Source: an uncultured Proteiniphilum sp. (GTDB lineage: Bacteria; Bacteroidota; Bacteroidia; Bacteroidales; Dysgonomonadaceae). Taken from it: a DNA stretch of 64,000 nt. Each line of letters opens with the position of its first letter. Position 1 is the first letter of the stretch. Below, piece after piece: positions 26,840-36,162 of this stretch. Position numbers and translations under genes: made by a program. A model generated the notes under the pieces. It searched no databases. It saw only the letters and a list, made by a program, of their open reading frames with translations, and was not told where the DNA came from. The stretch spans positions 1-64,000 of the forward strand of contig CAKMJT010000015.1 in the NCBI GenBank assembly GCA_927407015.1, read 5' to 3'.

Positions 26840-29308
26840 ATGATATACAGTATTCAACAAATAGCATCCGTTTTGGGAGTGAAACAGGACCATCCGCGAC
26901 CAGCGGAAATAAGCATCCTGCTCACCGACAGCCGCAGGCTGACACTTCCTTCGGAGACTCTTTTTTTCGCGCTGGAAACGAAAAACAACGATGCGCATGC
27001 TTTCGTGAGTGAACTTTACCAGATGGGCGTACGAAACTTCGTCGTTACGAAACTGTTCCCTGAATGGGCGCCCTTTACCGATGCCAATTTTCTGAAAGTG
27101 AAGAACAGCCTGTCCGCGTTGCAAAAGCTTGCCGCGTACCACCGCTCACAATTCGATATACCGGTCATCGGTATTACCGGCAGCAACGGGAAGACCATTG
27201 TGAAAGAGTGGCTTTACCAGTTGCTGGAAGAAAGTTTCAATATTGTGCGCTCACCACGGAGCTATAATTCGCAAATTGGAGTGCCGCTGTCAGTCTGGCA
27301 GCTGGACGAACAGACGGAGCTGGGCATCTTTGAAGCAGGTATCTCGATGCCCGATGAGATGGAATATCTGGAACCCGTCATCCGGCCTACCATCGGTGTC
27401 CTGACGAAAATAGGGGAGGCGCATCAGGAGAATTTCGTCTCCCTGCAGCAGAAATGTATGGAGAAACTGGAGCTTTTTGCCAATTGCGATGTCTTCATTT
27501 ACGACGAGGACAATGAACCGGTCACGCGCTGTGTCGATATGATGGTTCTTTCACAGAAAACCTTTTCCTGGTCTAGAAAAGACAGGGATGCTCATTTGTA
27601 TATCTCCGGTATCGAAAAAAAAGAGGAAGAAACAACCATTCACTATTCGTTTCTGGATTTTGATGACTCTTTTGTGATTCCTTTTACCGATGAGGCATCG
27701 ATTGAGAATGCCATTCATTGTCTGGCTGTGTCATTGTATCTGCACCTCTCCCCGGCCGATATAGCGGCAAGGATGCTTTTGCTGGAGCCGGTTGCGATGA
27801 GGCTCGATCTGCGTAAAGGGAAAAACGACTGTCTGGTGATCAATGATACCTATAACTCCGATATCAACTCGATCAAAATAGCGCTCGATTTCCAGCAACA
27901 ACGCAGGATGGATCGTCCCCGGAAAAAAACAATCATCCTGTCGGATATCCTGCAGTCAGGGGTTGCACCTAAGGTGCTCTACAAAAGGGTAGCCGGTATG
28001 GTGGAGCAGGGAGGTGTCCGGAAACTCATCGGTATCGGGCAGGACATTGCTGCCAATGCCCATCTCTTCGCTGTGCCGGAAAAGACGTTTTACACGTCAA
28101 CGGATGAGTTTATCCGGTCCGGAGAATGGAAAAATTTCCATCAGGAGCTAATCCTGTTGAAAGGTGCCCGCAGATATCATTTCGAGCTGATCAGCGCGCT
28201 GATTGAGGAACGGATCCATGAAACGCAGCTGGAGGTCGACCTTGACGCTGTTGTCCATAATTTTAATTTTTATAAATCGAAACTGCAGCCCGGCGTCAAA
28301 CTGGTCTGTATGGTGAAAGCGAACGGTTATGGTGCCGGCGCTGTTGAGATAGCCAAAACACTGCAGTATCACCGGTGTGATTACCTGGCTGTTGCCGTGG
28401 CGGAAGAAGGTATGCTGCTGCGCAATGAAGGGATTACCCTGCCTGTCATTGTGCTCAACCCGGAAGTGAACGGTTTTGAAGAGCTGTTGTCCGCTGATCT
28501 GGAGCCGGAAGTGTATAGTTTCCGGATCCTGGGGGCCTTTATCAGAGAAGCAGAGAGAAGAGGTATCACCGATTATCCGGTCCACCTGAAGATAGACAGC
28601 GGTATGCACCGGCTGGGTTTCCTGCCGGAAGAGGTACCGCAGTTAGTGCGAACGCTGAAAGCTCAAAAAGGACTGAAGGTACGCTCTCTCTTCTCGCATT
28701 TATCAGCCAGTGAAAGCTGGACTTTTGATGATTTTACACATCATCAGATGGATACGTTCAAACGGGTAGCCGATGATATTGAGACGGCGTTGCGCTATAA
28801 AGTATACAAACATATCCTCAATTCTGCCGGAATAGAACGTTTTGCAGATAGTCACTGGGATATGGCACGGTTAGGTATCGGCCTGTACGGCATCAGCGCC
28901 AGCGGACTCTCCGGACTCAGGAATGTGTGCACACTGAAGACAACCATCTTACAGATTAAAGAGATCGCTTCCAACGAGACCATCGGTTACGGGAGAAAAG
29001 AACGATTAAACCGGGATGCACGGATCGCCACGATCCGGTTCGGTTATGCCGACGGGCTGGATCGCCAGTTCGGCAACCGTAAAGGGAAAGTAAAAATCAA
29101 CGGACAATATGCCCCCATCGTGGGAAATGTCTGCATGGACCTCTGTATGGTAGATGTGACGGATATACCGGCAAAGGAAGGTGATACGGTGATGCTCTTT
29201 GGAGAAGGTCTCCCGGTGGTTGAGCTTGCCGACAGCATAGGAACCATTCCCTATGAGATTCTCACCTCCATCTCTCCCCGCGTGAAACGTATCTACATCA
29301 AGGAGTAA
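26840..29308 (+). CDS. MurF-alanine racemase fusion
   Basis: 822 residues in two enzymes. Residues 1-455 are a Mur ligase (ATP loop ITGSNGKT near 111-119, central EAGISMPDEM, C-terminal ligase domain) that adds D-Ala-D-Ala to UDP-MurNAc-tripeptide. Residues about 460-822 are alanine racemase with PLP lysine Lys493 (MVKANGYG), the barrel motif ARLGIGLYG, and the catalytic-tyrosine region FGYADGLDR. The fusion couples D-alanine supply to its use and is known in Bacteroidetes. The ligase part keeps its ATP loop but lacks some usual length, and in such fusions its activity is less well documented. Confidence 0.95.
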   Translation: MIYSIQQIASVLGVKQDHPRPAEISILLTDSRRLTLPSETLFFALETKNNDAHAFVSELYQMGVRNFVVTKLFPEWAPFTDANFLKVKNSLSALQKLAAYHRSQFDIPVIGITGSNGKTIVKEWLYQLLEESFNIVRSPRSYNSQIGVPLSVWQLDEQTELGIFEAGISMPDEMEYLEPVIRPTIGVLTKIGEAHQENFVSLQQKCMEKLELFANCDVFIYDEDNEPVTRCVDMMVLSQKTFSWSRKDRDAHLYISGIEKKEEETTIHYSFLDFDDSFVIPFTDEASIENAIHCLAVSLYLHLSPADIAARMLLLEPVAMRLDLRKGKNDCLVINDTYNSDINSIKIALDFQQQRRMDRPRKKTIILSDILQSGVAPKVLYKRVAGMVEQGGVRKLIGIGQDIAANAHLFAVPEKTFYTSTDEFIRSGEWKNFHQELILLKGARRYHFELISALIEERIHETQLEVDLDAVVHNFNFYKSKLQPGVKLVCMVKANGYGAGAVEIAKTLQYHRCDYLAVAVAEEGMLLRNEGITLPVIVLNPEVNGFEELLSADLEPEVYSFRILGAFIREAERRGITDYPVHLKIDSGMHRLGFLPEEVPQLVRTLKAQKGLKVRSLFSHLSASESWTFDDFTHHQMDTFKRVADDIETALRYKVYKHILNSAGIERFADSHWDMARLGIGLYGISASGLSGLRNVCTLKTTILQIKEIASNETIGYGRKERLNRDARIATIRFGYADGLDRQFGNRKGKVKINGQYAPIVGNVCMDLCMVDVTDIPAKEGDTVMLFGEGLPVVELADSIGTIPYEILTSISPRVKRIYIKE

Positions 29309-29396
29309 TGGTCCGGCGGAAAAGCTTTCTGTAAAGACAGGCCGGCATGCTATCGGACAAGGGTCCTTGAAACAGATTCAATCGCGTTTTAAAACA

Positions 29397-29428
29397 AAAA
29401 AAACACCTCCTAGGAGGTGTTTTTTTTT
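29397..29428. terminator. Bidirectional intrinsic terminator between murF-alr and ompA
   Basis: The stem ACACCTCC/GGAGGTGT meets at a TA centre and is flanked by nine A on the left and nine T on the right. It therefore ends both the plus-strand murF-alr and the minus-strand OmpA transcripts. Confidence 0.9.
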
Positions 29429-29447
29429 GTTTACTGAGCGTGTTCTC

Positions 29448-30602
29448 TTACTCAACGAAGAAGATAGCAACACGGTTCCAGTCGTTTTCAGCATAAGGCT
29501 GTTCGGTATCACCCTTCCAGTCGATGGAGATACGATCGCTGCTGATTCCGTATTCGCTGGTCAATGCATCGGCAACCGCTCTTGCACGTCTTTCAGACAG
29601 TGCGAAGTTGTACTCGGGAGTACCGGTTTGTCTGTCAGCATAAGCCACGATGTTTACTTTTGCATTTTCGTTGGCCTTCAGGTATTCTGCGGTGTTGTAA
29701 ACACTGATCTGCTGTCCTTTGTCGATGGTTGAAGAGTTGATGCGGAAGAATACTACGTTGGGAACGTATACTGTTTCTGCTGCTTCTACAGTCTGCACTT
29801 CAGGACATTCCGGACAAGACTCAGGTCTCAGTCTCAGTTCTTCGTTTTCTGCACGAAGTCTGTTGATCTGGCTGTTGAGGTCGTTGATCAGGTTGTAATC
29901 CATCAATTCAGCAGGTGTGAAATCTTGTTTTCCGCCCAGGCCGAATTTAACACCAGCGGTACCGGTGAACATGCTGTCATATTCAAAATCTCCGCCAAGT
30001 CCGCTTCCATCAAAACTTTCCTGCATTACCCTCCATCCCAGTTCAAGGAAGAGAGCTACATTGCTTGAGAGCTGGAAATTATTGATCAAACCAACATTAT
30101 AGGTAAGAGTCTGGTTCTGATTTTTGAACAGGTCTCCGTCAGGGTTTGGTTTCTTCCAGTCAGCATCTAATCCGTACATATAACCGATACCCAAGTATGG
30201 GATCAGGCTGTATACCCTTTCAGGATCATATGAACCCCAGGCGTTGATGATGTTGTACATCACATCAACATGACCGCCCAGCCAGTTCTGTTCAGGATCA
30301 ATTCCTGCAGCTACATGTTTGATATGACCACCGTCGATCACCAAACGTCCACCCCAGTTAGGAGAGTTCCAGCGTCCGATTTCCAGTTGTCCCATCCATC
30401 CCAAACGATCGCCGAAACTTGCGTCAGCGTCATTTTCACCTTTTGTCATGTAAAGGTTTGTTCCACCCCCAAGACCTATATACCAGTTGTCACTTGCTTT
30501 GTTTTTCAGATACACTGTACCTTGAGAAACGTTTTGTACTTCTTGTGCACTGATGCTAAAAGCAACAAAAGCAGAAAATAAAAGTAAACTAAACTTTTTC
30601 AT
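29448..30602 (-). CDS. OmpA family outer-membrane protein
   Basis: 384 residues. Signal peptide 1-20 (ends FSISAQ), an N-terminal beta-barrel (about 25-230), a short linker with CPECP-type cysteines (about 262-268), and a C-terminal OmpA peptidoglycan-binding domain with NFALSERRARAVADAL (about 335-350). It links outer membrane and wall. The base composition of this gene is lower in GC than its neighbours and codons are even, as expected for a very abundant protein. A promoter match at 30806 implies a leader of about 200 bases. Confidence 0.92.
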   Translation of the reverse strand: MKKFSLLLFSAFVAFSISAQEVQNVSQGTVYLKNKASDNWYIGLGGGTNLYMTKGENDADASFGDRLGWMGQLEIGRWNSPNWGGRLVIDGGHIKHVAAGIDPEQNWLGGHVDVMYNIINAWGSYDPERVYSLIPYLGIGYMYGLDADWKKPNPDGDLFKNQNQTLTYNVGLINNFQLSSNVALFLELGWRVMQESFDGSGLGGDFEYDSMFTGTAGVKFGLGGKQDFTPAELMDYNLINDLNSQINRLRAENEELRLRPESCPECPEVQTVEAAETVYVPNVVFFRINSSTIDKGQQISVYNTAEYLKANENAKVNIVAYADRQTGTPEYNFALSERRARAVADALTSEYGISSDRISIDWKGDTEQPYAENDWNRVAIFFVE

Positions 30603-30920
30603 AAATTTAAATTCTAATTAAACATTTTTTATTACAATAACTCGATATTATTTTGTTCTGTGATACATGTACTGCACTCAGTACATTTTTTTTGTTTATG
30701 TATAACGTTTATGCTATAAAAATGTTCGATAAAATTACTTTAAATATGTATTTTGTACCTGTAAAAGGTTTATGCGTTTATCCTTAGCACATAAACATCA
30801 GAATGCAAATATAAAACTTAAATTTTACATAAAGTTATTTTTCTGTTAAAAAAACGCCAAATAGAATATATACAAGCCATTTTACTCACTTTTCCCCTTT
30901 TTGGGTTCAATAAAAGGAAA
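30603..30920. other. AT-rich gap with the ompA leader and promoter
   Basis: Between ompA and the 3' end of rpoD. The left two thirds would be the ompA leader; the right part is plain AT-rich DNA with runs of A and T. No open frame or strong hairpin was seen. Confidence 0.5.
30806..30813 (-). promoter_or_regulatory. TAnnTTTG promoter, probably for ompA
   Basis: The minus strand reads TATATTTG. Transcription from here would give a long untranslated leader of about 200 AT-rich bases before the ompA ATG at 30602. Confidence 0.45.
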
Positions 30921-31781
30921 TTAACCCAGGTAACTTTTCAGTAGTTTACTTCTGGAATCCTGTCTGAGTCTGCGTATCGCTTTCTCTTTAATCTGACGTA
31001 CGCGCTCGCGTGTCAGTTGGAATTTATCGCCGATCTCCTCCAGTGTCATTTCCTGGCACCCGATGCCAAAGAACATTTTGATGATATCGCTTTCTCTTTC
31101 CGTCAGGGTGGAGAGCGCTCTGTCGATCTCTTTTTGGAGTGATTCATTGATCAGGGTCCTGTCGGCAATGGGTGCATCATCATTGACCAGCACATCCAGC
31201 AAACTGTTGTCTTCCCCTTCCACAAAAGGAGCATCCATGGAGATATGGCGACCGGATACTTTCAGTGAGTCCGTTACTTTATCCACAGAGAGGTCCAGCT
31301 CATGGGCCAACTCTTCGGCAGACGGGCGTCGTTCATTCTCCTGTTCAAATTTCTGGAAAGCCTTGCTTATTTTGTTGAGCGATCCTACCTGGTTCAATGG
31401 CAGTCGTACTATTCTTGATTGTTCGGCGAGTGCCTGCAGGATGGATTGACGTATCCACCATACGGCATAGCTGATGAATTTAAATCCTCTTGTCTCGTCG
31501 AATTTCTCTGCGGCTTTTATCAGGCCAAGGTTACCTTCATTGATAAGGTCGGGCAAACTCAATCCCTGGTTCTGGTATTGCTTTGCCACAGAAACAACGA
31601 AGCGGAGGTTGGCTCTGGTGAGTTTTTCCAGTGCCTGGCGATCTCCTTTCTTGATGGCTTGCGCTAATTCTACCTCTTCTTCAACGGTAATCAGGTCCTC
31701 ACGACCTATCTCCTGAAGATATTTATCCAAGGAAGCGCTTTCCCGATTGGTGATCGATTTTGTAATTTTTAATTGTCTCAT
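30921..31781 (-). CDS. rpoD: Primary RNA polymerase sigma factor RpoD
   Basis: 286 residues from ATG 31781 ([10 protein letters not shown]). The frame is open for 34 more codons, but the promoter at 31829 starts transcription inside that stretch. Regions: 1.2 ([10 protein letters not shown]), 2 ([38 protein letters not shown]), 3 and 4 ([10 protein letters not shown]-like helix, [17 protein letters not shown]). Region 1.1 is absent, as in all Bacteroidetes RpoD. It reads the TAnnTTTG promoters seen across this window. Confidence 0.97.
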   Translation of the reverse strand: MRQLKITKSITNRESASLDKYLQEIGREDLITVEEEVELAQAIKKGDRQALEKLTRANLRFVVSVAKQYQNQGLSLPDLINEGNLGLIKAAEKFDETRGFKFISYAVWWIRQSILQALAEQSRIVRLPLNQVGSLNKISKAFQKFEQENERRPSAEELAHELDLSVDKVTDSLKVSGRHISMDAPFVEGEDNSLLDVLVNDDAPIADRTLINESLQKEIDRALSTLTERESDIIKMFFGIGCQEMTLEEIGDKFQLTRERVRQIKEKAIRRLRQDSRSKLLKSYLG

Positions 31782-31828
31782 TTGTATATTATACTTCTGA
31801 ATAATCTTCGTTGAATCTTTTGGGGCTG

Positions 31829-31836
31829 CAAAAGTA
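31829..31836 (-). promoter_or_regulatory. TAnnTTTG promoter of rpoD
   Basis: The minus strand reads TACTTTTG, about 48 bases before the chosen ATG. Its position rules out translation from the longer open frame. Confidence 0.65.
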
Positions 31837-31885
31837 CAAATTTTTTCGTTATGATCGCGAAAAATGCACCTCTTACTTAACATGC

Positions 31886-31922
31886 AGCAAAGGAATTTGG
31901 TATAACACCCAATTCCTTTGCT
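31886..31922. repeat. Perfect 12-bp inverted repeat between degP and rpoD
   Basis: AGCAAAGGAATT (31886-31897) and its exact complement AATTCCTTTGCT (31911-31922) are separated by 13 bases. No U tract follows on either strand, so a classic terminator is unlikely. It lies 50-85 bases upstream of the rpoD promoter and 67 bases after degP. Confidence 0.6.
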
Positions 31923-31988
31923 ATAGAAACACTGATAACGTTGTTTTTGTTACCAAAAAAAGACTAATTAACCATTCTTAACCATGTA

Positions 31989-33518
31989 TTACTTTTTTGT
32001 CAGGTCAATGGCTATGTATTGTGTTCTTCCGTTGGGATAAAATCCAGCTATCAGCAACACTTTATCCTCACGGTTCGAGGTGGAAGCAACTATTCTGGCC
32101 ACATCAGCGTCACTATTCACGGGAGCGTTGTTGATCCGCATGATGATGAATCCTTTATTGATTCCCTCTTTTCTGAAAAGACCATTTTGATCGACACTTT
32201 CCACGATCACTCCGCTTGATATACCCAGTTTACTTTTTGTTTCATCGGGAACCGGTTTGAATGTAGCACCCAGGGTACTCATTGGATCTGTGCTGCGGGT
32301 AATATCGGTATTCCCCTCGTCGTTCTTAAGCTCCACGTTAAAGCTGCGTTCCTTTCCATTGCGGTCGACGGTCACACCAATCTTGTCCCCGGGTCTGTAT
32401 CTGTTGAGCTGAATCTGTAATTCGGCAAAATTATGGATAGGCACATTGTTGATGGCTGTGAGCACGTCGCCTTTCTGGATACCTGCTGATTTGGCGGCAC
32501 TGCGGTCGGAGAAATCTTCCACAAGCACCCCTTTTATTTGCGACAGTTCACGGGCTTTGGCGGGATCTTCGCGCCGGATGTTCTCAATATTGGGAACCTG
32601 GATGCCCAGCACAGCACGCTGCACGGTACCATATTCCTTCAGATCGGCAGCTACCTTACCTGCGATAGAGATAGGAACAGCAAAAGCATAACCCGCAAAG
32701 TTGCCGGTTTGCGAATAGATGGCGGTGTTGATACCAACCAGTTCACCGTGAGTGTTAACGAGCGCTCCACCACTGTTCCCCGGATTTACTGCCGCATCGA
32801 TTTGAATGAACGACTGAATACCAATGCCATCACCGATCACATTGCCCCTGTTCTTGGCGCTGACGATACCAGCAGTGACCGTAGAGGTGAGGTTAAACGG
32901 ATTCCCTACCGCCAGGACCCATTCCCCTACCTGTAAGGCGTCGGAATTGCCAAAAGTGAGATAAGGAAATTCGGTTCCCTCAATTTTCAGTAGGGCGATG
33001 TCGCTCATTTGATCGGTTCCTACCACCTTGGCTACGAACTCTCTGTTGTCGTTCAACGATACAGATACCTCAGTCGCATTTTCCACCACATGGTTGTTGG
33101 TGATGATATACCCATCTTTGGAGATGATGACTCCCGAGCCGAAGCCCACCTGTTCACGTGGTTGTGCGGGACCGCGTTCACCAAATCCGAAGAAGAAATC
33201 GAAAGGATTGATGTATTGCTGCTGACTAATGGTCTTGGTTTTCACGTGTACTACACCATCTACAGAACGTTTTGCTGCTTCCGTAAAATCGGGGTATCCC
33301 TCTGCGGTGGTGAGATTTGTCAGGACCATATTTCTGTCCTGGTCAAATGAATCGGCCATCGACCCAATCTCCTTTGAAGCCGTATTTCCTGAGGAGTCAA
33401 AGCCAAAAGAGCCTCCGTTGTTTTTATTGATCACATTGTATCCCAGCAGGGTCACAAAGGAGCTTACGATTGCAATCAGTGCAATGGAAATTACATTTTT
33501 CGTTTTATTTGTGTTCAT
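31989..33518 (-). CDS. degP: DegP/HtrA (Do) periplasmic serine protease
   Basis: 509 residues. An N-terminal membrane anchor or signal lies at about residues 9-29. The trypsin-like domain has His143 (TNNHVV), Asp173 (SDIALL) and Ser249 (PGNSGGAL). Two PDZ domains follow (about 300-390 and 405-500). It degrades or refolds damaged envelope proteins in the periplasm. It has its own promoter (33558) and precedes rpoD on the same strand. Confidence 0.95.
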   Translation of the reverse strand: MNTNKTKNVISIALIAIVSSFVTLLGYNVINKNNGGSFGFDSSGNTASKEIGSMADSFDQDRNMVLTNLTTAEGYPDFTEAAKRSVDGVVHVKTKTISQQQYINPFDFFFGFGERGPAQPREQVGFGSGVIISKDGYIITNNHVVENATEVSVSLNDNREFVAKVVGTDQMSDIALLKIEGTEFPYLTFGNSDALQVGEWVLAVGNPFNLTSTVTAGIVSAKNRGNVIGDGIGIQSFIQIDAAVNPGNSGGALVNTHGELVGINTAIYSQTGNFAGYAFAVPISIAGKVAADLKEYGTVQRAVLGIQVPNIENIRREDPAKARELSQIKGVLVEDFSDRSAAKSAGIQKGDVLTAINNVPIHNFAELQIQLNRYRPGDKIGVTVDRNGKERSFNVELKNDEGNTDITRSTDPMSTLGATFKPVPDETKSKLGISSGVIVESVDQNGLFRKEGINKGFIIMRINNAPVNSDADVARIVASTSNREDKVLLIAGFYPNGRTQYIAIDLTKK

Positions 33519-33557
33519 ATTGATTAAAATTGATAATTGTTCTCAATTCGGATGCAA

Positions 33558-33565
33558 CAAATATA
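33558..33565 (-). promoter_or_regulatory. TAnnTTTG promoter of degP
   Basis: The minus strand reads TATATTTG about 40 bases before the degP ATG, giving a short leader. Confidence 0.55.
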
Positions 33566-33719
33566 GGTCAAAAAATATGCATATTTTTGCCATACAGACC
33601 GGCTTTTAACACTTTTAACGGAATAAATTGCTGATTAACCCCATTTAACCCTCAAGGATACAGCCGGTGTTTTTTAGCTGACATAATGGCGCTTTCGTGG
33701 CCGGAAAAAACCTTCCTGG

Positions 33720-34892
33720 TCATTTTCCCCAGTTTCTTTTATTGGCATATCTTCGGAAACGTAAATTGTTGAATGGCTGAAACAGATCAAATGGAAGTAT
33801 ATTGACATGGTATCGCACAGCATCGAGGAGAGAACTGTTTCTGTTGATGATAATCAATTGAATCCAAAAGCGGATGAGGAAGAGGAACAGGGTATAGCCC
33901 AGCAGGTAATGATTGGTAGTAAGAAGGCTGATGGTACACAGAGCAATAATCGCCGCGTAAAAGAAGTATTTGGAGATGGTCTCCAAACCGAAGAGATGGG
34001 AGGAGAACCCTTTGTAGAATTGCCGGGTATAGAGGTATTTCGACTTCAGGGACCTCCACGTTAAGAAGTTGTCCACGCTGTGCGTTTCCGTCATGCTATC
34101 GGGGGAAAGAAGCACGCCGGTATTTTTCTTTCTGGCAATTTTGTTGATATACAGATCGTCCTCACCACCCTCAATATGTAAGATGGATGAATACCCTTTG
34201 TGCAGAAAGAAGAGCTCTTTTTTAAATGCCATGTTCCGGCCGATGCCCATAAAAGGTTTGCGGGCAATGGCCATGGATAAAAATTTCAAGTGATGGATCA
34301 GGTTGTCGAAAAGAATAAATTTCCGCATCCGTACTTTCTTGTCAATGATCAGCCGGCTGTATCCAAGGACGATATCGCGTCCTTGTGCGAACTCCTTGCC
34401 ATACTCCCTGATCCATTGTGTGGAGCAAGGTCTGGAGTATGATTCGGTGAAAAGGAGAATATCATTTTTCGCTGCTTTAATGCCCAGGGTGAGTGCCAGT
34501 TTTTTTTCGTTGATGCTGTCAGCTTCGGCGGGGACATAGGTATGGTAAAGTTGCGGATATTTTATTTCGGCCGCTTTCAGTACCATGTCTGTCTCATCGG
34601 TCGATCCACTGTTCACCACGATCACTTCAAAATGGGGATAATCCTGTTCCAGTACGAAGGAGAGGTTTTTTCTCAGCTCCTCAGAATTATTTTTGGAAGA
34701 GATAATGACGGAAATGCCCGGCAGCGCTTCGTCGGGAATAGTCTTCTCTTCTCTTTTTCTCTGGTAGGCAGCCGGCTTTCGATAGACGAAGAGGTAAAAG
34801 AAGAGTTGAATCAGGAAAGATAAAAACAGGATACCCCCCCAAATCAGCTCAATCAGGGAGAGGTTGGGAATGAAAGAAATGATCAAATCCAT
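33720..34892 (-). CDS. Family 2 glycosyltransferase with membrane helices
   Basis: 390 residues. A membrane helix lies at about residues 14-35. The GT-A domain has the nucleotide-sugar start ISVIISSKNNSEEL, the metal site region and an EDDLYINKIA block near residue 240 (the ED-type acidic motif). Two or three helices follow in the last 100 residues (FFYAAIIALCTISLL and following). Inner-membrane enzymes of this layout extend surface polysaccharide or modify lipids; the substrate cannot be told. It starts 11 bp after lysA and is probably expressed with it. Confidence 0.85.
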   Translation of the reverse strand: MDLIISFIPNLSLIELIWGGILFLSFLIQLFFYLFVYRKPAAYQRKREEKTIPDEALPGISVIISSKNNSEELRKNLSFVLEQDYPHFEVIVVNSGSTDETDMVLKAAEIKYPQLYHTYVPAEADSINEKKLALTLGIKAAKNDILLFTESYSRPCSTQWIREYGKEFAQGRDIVLGYSRLIIDKKVRMRKFILFDNLIHHLKFLSMAIARKPFMGIGRNMAFKKELFFLHKGYSSILHIEGGEDDLYINKIARKKNTGVLLSPDSMTETHSVDNFLTWRSLKSKYLYTRQFYKGFSSHLFGLETISKYFFYAAIIALCTISLLTTNHYLLGYTLFLFLIRFWIQLIIINRNSSLLDAVRYHVNILPFDLFQPFNNLRFRRYANKRNWGK

Positions 34893-34903
34893 TCTATCTG
34901 CAG

Positions 34904-36061
34904 TTATAGTGAATCGGAGAAATGGGATGCCGGTAATGGCCGGCAGTTGTATTGTGATGCCATTGCCTCACCGTAGGCACCGGCAGAGCGTATCGCTATC
35001 AGATCACCTCTTTCGGCCCGGTTCAGCATCATCTCTTTGGCAAAGACATCGCTCGACTCACAAATGGGTCCCACCACATCGTAAGGCGTGTACTCACCGT
35101 CGGAGCTTATGTTTTCGATGTGATGGAATGCCTGATATAGTGCCGGACGAATCAGGTCGGTCATGCCGGCATCCACGATGAGGAATTTCTTTTGCAATCC
35201 CTCCTTCACGAAGACCGTGCGGGCAATCAGTGAGCCGCAGGGGGCCACTACGGAGCGTCCCAGCTCGAAATGCAGTGACTGATCCTCCTGTAGCTTCAGG
35301 TATTTTTCAAAGAGACGGAAATAGGACTCGAAGTCAGCTATCGGACAGTGATTCGGATGCTGGTAATTGATGCCTAACCCTCCTCCTACATTGATAACCG
35401 GTAGCCGGATGCCCTTTTCGTTGAACCATTCCTGCAGCTCGGCTGCTTTCACGCAGAGATCCTCGAACGCGGAGAGGTCGGTGATTTGTGAGCCGATATG
35501 GAAGTGTATCCCAATAAGTTTGATATTCGCCGATTCGGCAATGATTTCCAGTATCTCGGGCAGGTCCTGCTGGTTGATACCGAATTTGTTTTCATTCAAA
35601 CCGGTAGTGATATAATGATGGGTATGGGCATCCACATTCGGGTTGATACGTAACGCCACCCGGGCCGTTTTACCTTTTGCGGCGGCAAGCCCGTTAAGGA
35701 TCTTCACTTCGGGTTTCGATTCCACATTAAAGCAGAAAATATCGTGATCCAGCCCGATGTTCATCTCCCGGTCTGTTTTCCCCACACCGGCAAAAGCGAT
35801 TGTTTCCGGTGAAAAACCACATGCCAGCGCCTTCAGGATTTCATTTCCGCTCACACAGTCGGCACCAAATCCGTAGGATGCGATTTCCTTCAGAATACGG
35901 GGATTGTGGTTGGCCTTGATGGCGTAATGGATATGAAAGGGTTTATTTTCTGTCTCTTTTCTGATTGTATCGAGTGTTTCCCGCAACAGATCCATATCGT
36001 AATAATAGAAGGGCGTTTCGAGTGGTGAGAATTTCTCAACGGGGAATATTCCTTTGATCAT
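34904..36061 (-). CDS. lysA: Diaminopimelate decarboxylase
   Basis: 385 residues. PLP lysine Lys49 (YAIKANHNP), the phosphate-binding GGGLG (VGGGLGINY), the dimer-partner cysteine in GPICESSDVF and the end motif GAYGEAMASQYN. It converts meso-diaminopimelate to lysine, the last step of lysine synthesis, so the cell makes its own lysine. A promoter lies at 36135; there is no lysine riboswitch in the 70-base leader. The gene order lysA then glycosyltransferase is not functionally explained. Confidence 0.95.
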   Translation of the reverse strand: MIKGIFPVEKFSPLETPFYYYDMDLLRETLDTIRKETENKPFHIHYAIKANHNPRILKEIASYGFGADCVSGNEILKALACGFSPETIAFAGVGKTDREMNIGLDHDIFCFNVESKPEVKILNGLAAAKGKTARVALRINPNVDAHTHHYITTGLNENKFGINQQDLPEILEIIAESANIKLIGIHFHIGSQITDLSAFEDLCVKAAELQEWFNEKGIRLPVINVGGGLGINYQHPNHCPIADFESYFRLFEKYLKLQEDQSLHFELGRSVVAPCGSLIARTVFVKEGLQKKFLIVDAGMTDLIRPALYQAFHHIENISSDGEYTPYDVVGPICESSDVFAKEMMLNRAERGDLIAIRSAGAYGEAMASQYNCRPLPASHFSDSL

Positions 36062-36134
36062 AAATATAAATGAATAATTGGGTTAGTGAATGCATCTGCA
36101 GGATAAAACCGGCCAATACATCCCTGTCGGATGA

Positions 36135-36142
36135 CAAAATTA
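36135..36142 (-). promoter_or_regulatory. TAnnTTTG promoter of lysA
   Basis: The minus strand reads TAATTTTG, 74 bases before the lysA ATG and just after the miaA stop at 36163. Confidence 0.55.
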
Positions 36143-36162
36143 CGATTTTTTCGGGGATTATC

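Noticed and set aside
31782-31883. N-terminal extension of RpoD
   Set aside because: The promoter at 31829 lies within it and the family starts at MRQLKITKS.
33239-33258. TTTTCACGTGTACTA as a parS-like site
   Set aside because: Only about half of the parS dyad is present, it lies inside degP, and no second site was seen near parAB.
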